Shown here: piece after piece, positions 54,970-64,000 of the stretch | Position numbering within the stretch: position 1 is the stretch's first letter | Layout of the letters: every line of letters begins with the position of its first letter | Origin: Diplolepis rosae | Taxonomy: Eukaryota > Arthropoda > Insecta > Hymenoptera > Diplolepididae | Reading direction: 5' to 3' | NCBI GenBank assembly: GCA_030998225.1 | Contig: JAPYXD010000308.1 | Span: 8,876,001 to 8,940,000 of the forward strand | Length of the DNA: 64,000 nt | Program-made: the position numbers and the translations under genes | The notes under the pieces: generated by a model | What the model was told of the DNA's origin: nothing | Seen by the model: only the letters and a program-made list of their open reading frames with translations | The model's database searches: none

Positions 54970-55090
54970 GACTGATCGCGCCTCGGCTTCGTCTTGGCTT
55001 TGTCTCGGCTTCGTCTCGGCTTTGCCTCAGCTACGCCTCGACTACGCCCCAACTACGCCTCGACTACGCCTTGGCTACGATCGCCTGCGA
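54970..55090. repeat. Degenerate GC-rich tandem repeat
   Basis: Eight to nine variants of CGGCTTCGTCT / CGACTACGCCT with a period of 11-12 bases, in sharp contrast to the AT-rich surroundings. A short AT microsatellite follows at 55287-55306. Confidence 0.7.
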
Positions 55091-55812
55091 GCATTGTCGC
55101 TCGTCGCGTAATAACCCTCATTATGTGCTTAGGCACATAATATACTATTATTTATTCTCACACTCTCACATTCGTTCTAATTTTGCCATTTGGAATTTCA
55201 CATGTGTCAAGAAAATGATTTGATCCATTCAAGCAATCATACTTGTTAATTAACTAAAATATATATAATTCTATAAATATATAATAATTTATATATATAT
55301 ATATATGACCATATGTCCATATGGAAACCTTACATTATGCAACTCAAGTTCGATTGGTAAACATAATTGAGGGTTTATAGATATTTTGTAATTTATTCTT
55401 CTTCATTTTTCGAGGTTATTATTTAATTTTATTGCTAACGGAATCTCCCGACTTTGATTGTCCGCTTAAAATTTTCCAGCATGATAACATACTGTTTGTG
55501 GATCTCTCTGCTCTGAATGCCTATGTATGTTATTAGTGCCTTCATGGTAGTGGTTTGTGTAACAATGCTTCATTCAGTGGTGTATTTATTACGTGGACAT
55601 TGTTACGGGACCGCCATGAAATTTCTTTACGGTACTTAAATGATGGCAGCCATGTTGTCGGTGTATATTATTTTATATGGCGAATTGGTACTTCGTTGTA
55701 TCTCTGTATAAAGCCCGCAGCTATACAATTTTTGGCAAGTCACCTATTAGCACGCCTTCCGTGGTTTTTATTAAGGGTAGGTACCTTTCCCTTATTTATA
55801 AATTTATTACTG

Positions 55813-56600
55813 CTATTGGAATAACTCGTGAAGTCCTGGCTCGTACCTGAATGGGTCGGAATGCAGCACAGGAAAGGTAACTTTAGTTTTTATTAATCCG
55901 ATATTTACAGCGCCTATGGCTGAAATTATACTTTGTGTTATTCCTGTAATTTCTATTGCTTCGTTTTCATCGACCAGTAGGTCTTCATCTAAAGCATCTA
56001 ACTTGATAACATTTATGTCCATTAAATACCTTGCCTTTGACCGTAAAAGTTCACTTAACGAAAATTCCACTACTGGGGATTCTCGACTGAGTTTAGTGCA
56101 GAGAATTTTTCTTGTTTTTTGAGAAATCTCACGCTGGTCTGACGTTCTGTTTTCTCCATGCCCATCGCTGCGCCTGTTCGGCGAGCAGATTCGAAGTTTT
56201 AATCATTTTTTCGACTGGAGCTGGTGACTGCGCTCTCGGTGGTGTATTGATTCCTTTATAGGGGTAATTATAATTAGGGTAAAGGTTGTTTGACATGTGC
56301 GTACTTGGATAGTACGGATAAGGTGTATATTGAAATGGGGGTGCGTAGTTACTTGGGTAATTAGGCACCATTGGCGATGTCGGTCTCATTATTATCCCTG
56401 TCGGTCCTTGTCTTGGTTCCACGGTCCTGTTCCTGTCCGGTGATGACTTTGTCTAGAATATTTATTTTGAAAAGGGTTGGAAACGATTTTCCAATTACTC
56501 CGGATATGCCGGTACCTATGTCTGGATTTATAACGTTAAATTCTTTCTTGTTTACGTATGAGAAAAAAATTATCTTCAATCAATTGTTATTATATACTGT
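55813..56600 (-). pseudogene. Gypsy element (family 2), minus copy: upstream ORF, proline-rich region, protease
   Basis: In element order: 56445-56579 has INPDIGTGISGVIGKSF, the conserved end of the upstream ORF seen at 61748. 56129-56422 is the proline/tyrosine-rich region (APPFQYTPYPYYPS, KGINTPPRAQSPAP). 55813-56130 is the protease area (LSRESPVVEFSLSELL, then NVIKLDALDEDLLVDENEAI). The gag capsid is deleted and the DTGA active-site segment present in the plus copy is missing. Confidence 0.7.
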
Positions 56601-56749
56601 AAATACTGTTTTTTCTTCGAATTTGTTTTTAATTGTTAATTTAGAACTTTTTATTCACTGCTTTTTTTGTTTATTCATTTCTCCGTATTTGTTTATCACC
56701 GCCTAAATGGGGTAATTATAATTTTTAAATTATTGTTGTTAATGATTTA

Positions 56750-58035
56750 CCAAGGGCATTAGTTGAAGTTTGCCGGTTTTTCAATTAAAAAAAACACTTA
56801 ATTCTCAAGGGAATCTCAAAAAAATTTTATTCAAAGTATTGACCATTGGATTCTAGACATTTTGCACATCTTTCAGGCAAATCATGGATACCATTCCAAA
56901 AAAACTTTTTCTCTTTCAAGGCAAACCATTCGACGAGCCATTTTTCGACTTCTTCAAAATTGGCGAAGCGCTGCTCTGCGAGTGAGTGTCCCATCGATGC
57001 AAAAAGGTGATAGTCGGACGGGGCGAGGTCTGAAGAGTACGGGGGATGCGATAATATTTCCCAATTCAATGCTTTTAATGTGTTCTTCACCACTTTAGCG
57101 GTATGAGACGGTGCGTTGCCATGTTGTAGGATAACTTTGCCATGTCTTCGGGCCCATTCCGGCCGTTTTTCGATCAACGCATGATTCAAATTGATAATTT
57201 GTTGTCGTTAGCGATCCGTATTCACCGTCTCACCAGGTTTTAATAACTCGAAGTACACCACACCACACTGGTCCCACCAAACACAGAGCATTGTCTCACG
57301 GCCAAAGCGATTTGGCCTTGGAGTCGATGGGCCGACCTTACCAGGAGAAAGCCATGATTTTTTCCGCTTCGGGTTCTCGAAATAAATCCATTATTCGTCT
57401 TCAGTGACAATTCGATGCAGAAAAGATTTCTTTCGAACCGTTGAAACAGCCTTTCACAAATGGTTTTTCAATTTTCCATTTGTCTATCGTTCAGTTGGTG
57501 TGGTACCCATTTTCCATACTTTTGGATTTTTCCCATGGCTTTTAAACGTTGGCAAATTGCTCCTCGGGTCACATTTAGTGTTTGTGCCAATTGTTGTTGC
57601 GATTGGGTTGGGTCTTCATCCAATAACGCCTGCAATTCCTCGTCTTCGAACTTTTTCGCTGCACCAGGATGTTCATTGTCTGTTAAATCGAAATCTCCAC
57701 TTCTAAATTGACGGAACCATTTCTCACATGTTCTAATCACTGGGGCATGTTCACCATAAGTTTCTACCAGCAATCGATGAGCTTCAACTGCTTTTTTCTT
57801 TTGATGAAATAAGAAAAGCAATGAATGCCGCAAATGCGATTTACTTGGAACGAAACTCGACATATTCACTGAGGTAAACAACTATGATACTATTATTTTG
57901 GCAGAATGCAATTGTGTATTTTTAAAGGTTATTGTCCATAGAAAAATATGACAAAGATGCCAAATCATAGACATGTATACATATCTCTAGCGACATCTAT
58001 GAGTAAAACCGGAAAATTTCAACTAACACCCCTGG
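56750..58035 (-). mobile_element. Near full-length mariner, 1,286 bp
   Basis: Terminal repeats CCAAGGGCATTAGTTGAAGT and the complement of GAAAATTTCAACTAACACCC CTGG are flanked by TA (56748-56749 and 58036-58037). It lies inside the 5' leader of the minus gypsy copy, between its LTR-type repeats and upstream ORF. The length is that of an intact mariner. Confidence 0.9.
56827..57881 (-). pseudogene. Mariner transposase with few disruptions
   Basis: The N-terminal frame (57468-57881) has SSFVPSKSHLRHSLLFLFHQ, CEKWFRQFRSGDFDL and LAQTLNVTRGAICQRLKAMG. The middle (57190-57470, with stops) has RIVTEDE.WIYFENPKRKKS and TMLCVWWDQCGVVYFELLKP. The C-terminal frame (56827-57189) has VILQHGNAPSHTAKVVKNTL and YSSDLAPSDYHLF. 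HDNAPSH is changed to GNAPSH, so the second catalytic region is altered. The catalytic triad order is DD34D-like. Confidence 0.85.
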
Positions 58036-58089
58036 TATACTTGCTATTACTAGACTGTAAATTTTTGCTGTGATGCGTGCAGTCGCTGC

Positions 58090-58570
58090 TGCGTTTAACC
58101 TTGAATTATATGTTTTCAGTGATATAAGGCCGGCCAGGCCAGACGCAACCGTGAATCCCTGAGCGATCTTTTGCAATAGTTGAATTTATAAGTTGGTTAT
58201 GTGTATTAACAACTTGCGTTTTCGATCATGCAAGATCAGTTAAGCGATACTCAAGCATAAATTCTTAATCAGTCTTTAAAATCACGGAAAATGTTTATTG
58301 TTAATAAACAAACAAAAAATTTGTTTAATATCACAGAATTTTAGAGATGCAAGATTGGACAATCTAGACTCAAGCACAAACTCTTGGATAATCTTTACAA
58401 TCACTAATATTCTGTTAGTTAACAAAGTTAATACAGAAGTTATAAACAATTACAATGCAAAAACTTCAAACTTTGCCTTACCCAGTCGATCGTAATCGAT
58501 GGTGACCGTTCATGGAATTTAAAAAGGACTTATACTCTCCTCTGCTATTTTTGTTTTGTTTTTAACTCGA
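58090..58570 (-). repeat. Gypsy family 2 LTR/leader repeats, minus copy
   Basis: Complementary to 61150-61620. Matching blocks are TTTTCAGTGATATAAGGCC / GGCCAGGCCAGACG at 58115-58142, GATTGGACAATCTAGACTCA near 58353, and CTTTGCCTTACCCA...GGTGACCGTTCA near 58474-58514. Roughly 105-115-base units are repeated several times in both copies. It belongs with the coding remnant at 55813-56600. Confidence 0.7.
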
Positions 58571-60287
58571 ATTAAAACTTTGTTAACAATTTAAAAATTT
58601 CAGTAGTACGAAATTAGACAAGCCAGGTTCAAGCACAAAACCTTTTATAATTTCAGTACTTTCTAAAATTTGGATAATTATAATATTTTGAATTTAAATA
58701 TTCAATGCTTTAATACTATTAGTTTATTCACGTTAGGTGCAAACACAATTTTCTGCGTAAACTTTAAGTAGAAAAAGTTCTGAATTTTAAATTGATTTAA
58801 GTCCAATGAATGATGTTTTTAATTTTTCTATTCTTTTTGGACCCATCACTTGCACAATCTTGCTACAAAGAATACATTCAAGGTTTATTCGGGGTTACTC
58901 GATGATGTTATTGACGATGGAAGAGCTTGCGAAGACGCAAACTATAGTATACCAATGCCTTAAATAATAGTACATTGTACAACAAGGGGGTAAAGTTGAT
59001 CATTTATGGCGAGTGCGATGTTTACATTTCGAGTGCGCAATGCGAGCTGAAGCCGAGAACAGAACCTGATAATTCATTTTTATTTGTGGGTACGTTGTCA
59101 CTTGTCAGGTCTATGGGCCCTGAGTTGTTCACAATGATAATAAGACACTGAATATATAAATGTATGTGATAACTTACTTGTCTACCTCGTAGATAAGAGG
59201 ACAAAAGAGATACTTGTTGTTTGTTACTCCAATAGTTGCAAGACAACGGCACAAAGTCTTGCAGGATAGTTTGGTTTCGTTTGAGTCTCCGTGAGGTAGC
59301 GAAACAGCGATAAATTTCGCAGGAGGTAGTTTGGTTTTCGTTTGAGTCTCCGTGTGTAGCAAAACGATTAATTTCGCAGGAGGTAGTTTGGTGTAAGGAA
59401 TGCAAGTCCACCAACTGGTATGATCAATTACCCGCTGACGTATCTTGCTAAGTGCACGAGAAATAAATGTGGCATGCACTTGCTAACAAGACAGATAGTT
59501 CGTCTTGATTTCAGAATTACATTACTATTAACTGAACACGAATAAATACGACCATACACGTAATCTATAGGAACTGGATAGCACTGCTGTTTCTGGACTT
59601 GCACCACTGAAGGACTAAGGATTTACCAAGTACGGAAGGTAGAATTGTGCTCAAAGAAACCGATGAGACTTACGTTTATCGAAGAGTCTACTCACGACGT
59701 TGACTTAATGGTCCGAAATGAATCGAGTTGACCGTACAACTGATTGGAACTTAATCACAAACCTCCAGAGGTAAATCTGGGGTATATATATTATTGGATC
59801 TTCCAATGGTGACTGAAGTGAGAGTGGATCGCGCAAAATTGTATAAAGTCACGCGCCGCGCAAATTTGTATAAAGTCACTCGTAATGCAATTCTGTATAA
59901 AGTCACGATTGTTCAATAATCTATGTTTCTCTCCCACCACTGTCTATCAATGTTGGTCAACGTCGATATGAAACTCGGATTTTATATCCCTTCTCTTCTC
60001 TCTCTTGCCTATTTCTATTCCTAGTCAACAAGTAGATTCGGGTATGACTAAGAATACCCCCATCTGCTGAGTTGTAGCTTATATTTTACATATTTATTTT
60101 ACATATTACGTATTGATGATTGGTTCTAAATGATTGATTTTCTATAATCAACCGATCTTTTTATTTATGATATCATGTGTACCCTTATATTACTGATTGC
60201 TTATGATTGGTCACCTGCATTTAATACTAAATTATTATTATTGATTATTAGTAATATCAATAATAATTAATGTTAGCTACAACTTTT
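58570..60287. other. Spacer between the head-to-head gypsy copies
   Basis: No gene was recognised. It contains a 62-base tandem (GCAGGAGGTAGTTTGGTTTT..., about 2.5 copies, 59255-59395) and a 28-base tandem (GCAAATTTGTATAAAGTCAC, three copies, 59830-59910). These may be U3 promoter repeats of LTRs whose outer ends I cannot define. Confidence 0.5.
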
Positions 60288-60655
60288 GCCCCTCTTTCTG
60301 GCAGAGCTCGAATACCGTTACGGTAAAAGTGTTCATCTTTTGAGGCTATCCACGAATCAAGCCATTTTTTGATGTCATCATATGAGCACAACTGATGGCT
60401 TCGTTCGGTTTCAACAGCTCATAATGAATAACATCAGCGTCTTCGAATGTTTTTGGCCTTCCTTCACGTGGACGGTTGTCAACATCGAAACCAAAAGTAT
60501 ATGACGCCAAAACAAAATCAATAATGTGTCAAAACGGATTGTTTACCATACGTCTCAGCTTGGTTCATGACGTTTTGGATAGGTCAAAATCGACTAGCAC
60601 TTACTGCTGGAGCCATTTATTGACAAACAGCGGGAACTTAGTTGCGCACCTAATA
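60288..60655 (-). mobile_element. Mariner deletion derivative
   Basis: On the minus strand, pieces of C-terminal mariner (complement of TTTTGCCCCTCTTTCTGGCA; FTVTVFEL), the catalytic domain (LLKPNEAI) and N-terminal region (RPREGRPKTFEDAD) are joined by deletions. The right end AAACAGCGGGAACTTAGTTG CGCACCTAATAAT is an intact terminal repeat, and it serves as the reference for the split repeat at 24391/28177. Confidence 0.75.
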
Positions 60656-61149
60656 ATTGCCATAAGACTAATTTTAATTAAAGAATATTTACTGATTATT
60701 CAAATGTGTGACGTATTACTCTTATACAGGAGCAATAATAGAAGTTTTTAAAGTTACCGGGATGTAATAATACTTCTAAGAAAATAATTTCCACCAGCAT
60801 CTCATAAATATAAAACAACCACCTGCAGATAAAAAAGAAAATGATATCCTTCTTTGGTTCATTACAAAATGTGTTATGTCAAAAAGATTTTTGCGTAAAT
60901 AATAAATACTGAAGTAAATTTTGGAATGGATGATACGTTGACTATATGAGTGAAACCAAACTTCCCAATCTTTTGCATAAAGATAAATTGCAAATAAATA
61001 AAAACACATAAAAAGGCAAACGAAATAAATAAAATTCATATCACAGTAAAATCAAATCAAAAATAAGTCAAACAGTGAACATTTTATCAAATTTACTTAA
61101 TATAAACATTTTATTTCCAATCACAAATTGTTAACTATGTTTCAGATTG

Positions 61150-61620
61150 AGTTGATACAAACAAAAAACAGCCTTCAAGAGTATAAGTCCTTTTTAGATA
61201 CGTTGAACGGTCACCAGTGATTTCGATCATTGGGTAAGGCAAAATTTGAAGTGCTCGTATTGTTTATAAACTGCAATTTTCAACTTAATTAACTAACGGA
61301 ATATTTTTGAATGTAAGGATTGTCCAGAAATTGTGCTTGAGTCTAGTTTGTCCAATCTTACATCACTAAAATTCTGTAACAATAAACAATTTTGTTATGT
61401 GTTGGCAATAAACAAATTTTGTAATTGCAAGAATTGTTCACGCATTTTCATTAAATCTAACTTGTCCAATTTTATATCGCTGAAAATAACTTTTGTTAAT
61501 GCTCTTAAACAACTATTAAATTAACAAATGTAAGACTCATTCAGGCGAATATTAAATACGTCTGACCTGGCCCCCTTTACATCACTGAAATCATAACATT
61601 CAAGGCTAAGAACCTAGAGT
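61150..61620 (+). repeat. Gypsy family 2 LTR/leader repeats, plus copy
   Basis: Inverted relative to 58090-58570. Units with TTGTCCAATCTTACATCACT, TTGTCCAATTTTATATCGCT and the diverged CTGGCCCCCTTTACATCACT recur with a period of about 105-115 bases. They lie directly upstream of the plus-strand ORFs. Confidence 0.7.
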
Positions 61621-61747
61621 ACCTGCATACATCGCGACCAAAATCGACAGTGCGTTAAAACTACAGCAGAATTCTTCAGCAGAAGCAAATTAAAATTTTA
61701 AATCAATTGTTATACTTAACAAACAAACAAAAAATTGGCTACGTTAT

Positions 61748-62098
61748 ATGGCAACTAACCAGTCTCAAATCATAATAAAACATCAAACCAATATTATAAT
61801 TTCAGTATATTCTGACCTATTAAAAAATAAAATAGGAGATTTCTTGTACGATCCAACACTTAATATCAATTTAATCCAAAAGGACAAAATAATCCCTGAA
61901 GTCAAAATAAACCACTTAAAAATCTACTTACTACATAACGCCACTCTTTCAACAGTAGGATCAGCAGAAATCCCAATTTTGCGTAATTCAATTAAATTCA
62001 ACATAATTGAACACGAAATAGGTACAGGTATCGCAGGAGTAATTGGAAAATCCTTTATTTCTAAATTGAATCTGCCTATTCCGGATTTAGTCAAATAG
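61748..62098 (+). CDS. Gypsy family 2 upstream ORF, protease-like without active site
   Basis: This 116-codon ORF precedes gag. LYDPTLNINLIQKDKI, LSTVGSAEIPI and FNIIEHEIGTGIAGVIGKSF follow the same order as LLVDTGADVNIIKLSSL, ISTLGTVQIKI and FHVTEPDFPINTDGILGREY of the element's own protease (63430-63670). The catalytic DTG is replaced by DPT. The last motif is kept in the minus copy (56445-56579). A pseudo-protease origin is my inference; the function is unknown. Confidence 0.55.
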   Translation: MATNQSQIIIKHQTNIIISVYSDLLKNKIGDFLYDPTLNINLIQKDKIIPEVKINHLKIYLLHNATLSTVGSAEIPILRNSIKFNIIEHEIGTGIAGVIGKSFISKLNLPIPDLVK

Positions 62099-62272
62099 AC
62101 AAAATTGATAAAAGTAAACTTGTAATTCACATTCAATTTTAGGCCCAAAAATTTCAAAAATAGAAATTTGAATTGAGCATTAAATACAGACGTCAAGATT
62201 ACATCAAAGATAATAATAGTGTCAGTTCAGAGCACTCATTGATAATTTTCAAGCGTTAAAAAAGCCACCAAC

Positions 62273-62967
62273 ATGCCTAAAGACAGCATTCAATCAGACA
62301 AGACCGGAGCAACCGATTTTACCGGCAACATTTCGCGTACCTTAAACGACGCAATGGTAACATCCATGGCAGAATGTTTTGATATTCAACAAGGCATAAT
62401 GAATGTGCCGATATTTAATGGTAAAAATATGCCAGTAAGAGACTTTATTCAGGGCGTGATAAACGGAGAAGCCAGCATACCTGCCAACTGTGAAAAACAA
62501 TATATCAGGGCGGTTCTGTCCCGACTGAAGGGAGCAGCAAGAGATAGCACACATGGAAAAAGTTTTTTTCCATGAAGGACTTGATTGACCACCTCAAGCA
62601 ACGATTTGCTCCACACAAGTCATACACGTGGTACACACACGAAATTTCGAACATCAAAATGACCCGTAACGAAAGTGTAAGTGAATACTACGATCGCCTT
62701 ACATTATTAAAATCTGGTGCGCAAGCCGCACTAGAAGATAAATACGATAACGCGGATCTATTATTGGCCCCTCTCAACGATTGTGCGTTCGAATATTTTA
62801 TTCGTGGACTTCCAGATGGACTCTCAGGAGTAGTAGAAAGCCGAAATCCAAATTCAATAGAAGCAGCTCTAAAATATGCCATAGAATACGAATCAAGACA
62901 TCAATTAAACCCTCAATCCCCACATAATAACTTTTATGACAGAAATTTTGCTCAACCTGCTTACTAA
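62273..62967 (+). pseudogene. Gypsy family 2 gag (capsid), one frameshift
   Basis: The first frame 62273-62575 has VPIFNGKNMPVRDFIQGVIN and YIRAVLSRLKGAARD. After a homopolymer shift at AAAAAGTTTTTTTCC the second frame 62572-62967 continues with LIDHLKQRFAPHKSYTWYTH, NESVSEYYDRLTLLKSGAQA and FEYFIRGLPDGLSGVVESRN. This is a standard gypsy capsid. The shift could be a decay mutation or sequencing error at the T run. Confidence 0.82.
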
Positions 62968-62970
62968 GGA

Positions 62971-63396
62971 ATGCGTGAGCGCAGCCCTGGTCCGCACGTC
63001 CGATTTTCGGTCTCTCCAGAAAGAAATAGGCCGAATGAAGATAGGCAAAATTCACCTAGATTAAATAGACGAAACCATTTCCCAACAGAACAAAACTACC
63101 CCAGTAGTTTCCCCCACCCCTATCCATACCCCCCATATCCACCCTATCAGCCATATCCTTATTACCCAAATCACTCTATTCCATATCCAAACCCAAACTA
63201 CCCCTATAAGAACCCCACCAACCCCCCTCGTACGCCATCCCCATCTCCATCAAACACAGAACATTTAAACTCCAGCCTTGCTCGCCGAGAGGACGCGACG
63301 ACGAGCACAGACCAAAAAGAGCGTCAAAGCAGGGTGAGGATATTAATGCAGCAAAGAAAGTCCTGTGTACAAAATTTAGAAGAGAATCACCTGTAG
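62971..63396 (+). pseudogene. Gypsy family 2 proline/tyrosine-rich region
   Basis: This follows gag after a TAA and ATG. It has RSPGPHVRFSVSPERNRPNE and then a run of PYPPYPPYQPYPYYP-type residues. It has no zinc knuckle. It resembles the disordered gag-pol linker of the minus copy at 56129-56422. It is probably the C-terminal part of the Gag polyprotein rather than a separate gene. Confidence 0.65.
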
Positions 63397-63870
63397 TAGA
63401 GATCAGCTCACCCAGTTTTAATGAAAACAAGGCCCAATTACTAGTCGACACTGGAGCAGACGTAAACATAATTAAGCTAAGCTCACTCGACGAAGACATA
63501 ATAGTATCACACAATAAAGCAATTGAAATAGCCGGTATAACCCAAAACAAAATCTCAACCCTTGGAACCGTTCAAATCAAAATCAAAAACTCAATAGTGA
63601 CCTTTCACGTCACAGAACCAGATTTTCCTATCAACACCGACGGAATTCTAGGAAGAGAATACCTCCGACAAGAAAAGGTAGAGATTTCATTTTGGCACAA
63701 CACAATCGTCACTCATTCCAACCCAACCAAACCTGTACCATTTGTAGACGAAGAATTCAAAATAGACAAGGAAAATATGGAAGGCTACAAAGGGACATCA
63801 TTAGGACCTATCCAGATCAAAGCCAGAACTAAACGAGTAATCCCCGTAGAAGTCACTAGTGGGCGAAGCA
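63340..63870 (+). pseudogene. Gypsy family 2 protease and start of Pol
   Basis: The frame shifted from the proline-rich region reads RRESPVVEISSPSFNENKAQ, then LLVDTGADVNIIKLSSLDED (active-site DTGA), IEIAGITQNKISTLGTVQIK and TDGILGREYLRQEKVEISFW. Another shift near 63855 leads to VGEAAVTNANGICHVLAINT and PPQELIPFECYNL at the window end, the linker before reverse transcriptase. The element continues beyond 64000. Confidence 0.8.
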
Positions 63871-64000
63871 GCTGTAACAAACGCAAACGGAATTTGCCAC
63901 GTATTAGCAATCAACACAACTGAAAAAGATTTAAGCATTGAAATACCCCCACAAGAATTAATACCCTTCGAATGTTATAATTTACGAGGAGAAGATTCAG

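Overview
This is a eukaryotic, AT-rich, transposon-laden window with no bacterial features. The mixture of mariner, P/THAP-like, piggyBac, Penelope, BEL and Ty3/gypsy elements, together with one intron-containing housekeeping gene, points to an arthropod and most likely an insect. I cannot name the species.

The one host gene I can support is the cytoplasmic tryptophanyl-tRNA synthetase (WARS type) on the + strand. It has three coding exons at 3187-3310, 31363-32300 and 45533-45718. They join in frame (phase 1, then phase 0) to give about 415 residues. The exons total only 1,248 bases but are spread over 42.5 kb: intron 1 is about 28 kb, intron 2 is about 13.2 kb, and both are almost entirely mobile DNA.

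Intron 1, left to right: small foldback elements; a hammerhead-like motif; a P/THAP-like transposon (5179-11739) with other elements nested inside; a degenerate mariner carrying a 1,570-bp hAT-like foldback element with an 8-bp target duplication; a LINE-like pseudogene; a 2.7-kb terminal-inverted-repeat (TIR) transposon; a short retroposon with a 12-bp target duplication; a Penelope-like element; a mariner whose end was split by a 3.77-kb TIR transposon; a solo gypsy LTR with hairpin repeats; and a deleted mariner. Intron 2 holds a 10-kb Ty3/gypsy element on the minus strand. A decayed BEL element sits in its 3' LTR and an inverted pair of tRNA-derived sequences sits in its reverse transcriptase. 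A 1.5-kb TIR element lies further on.

Downstream of the gene, 49375-51150 is a rearranged partial copy of WARS intron 2 plus part of exon 3. Next comes an LTR-like unit with a TATA box and a dense array of GNRA-tetraloop hairpins (51150-52233). A second gypsy element of the same family as the intronic one follows, and then a head-to-head pair of a different gypsy family (minus copy 55813-58570, plus copy 61150 to the window end), with a near full-length mariner inserted in the first.

The most unusual signal is two kinds of retroelement-borne hairpin array. One type, in three LTR copies, keeps a roughly 16-17-nt loop sequence constant while the flanking stems differ from unit to unit yet stay self-complementary. 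The other type has GGAA/GTGA tetraloops closed by unrelated but complementary stems. Both look like RNA structures under selection.
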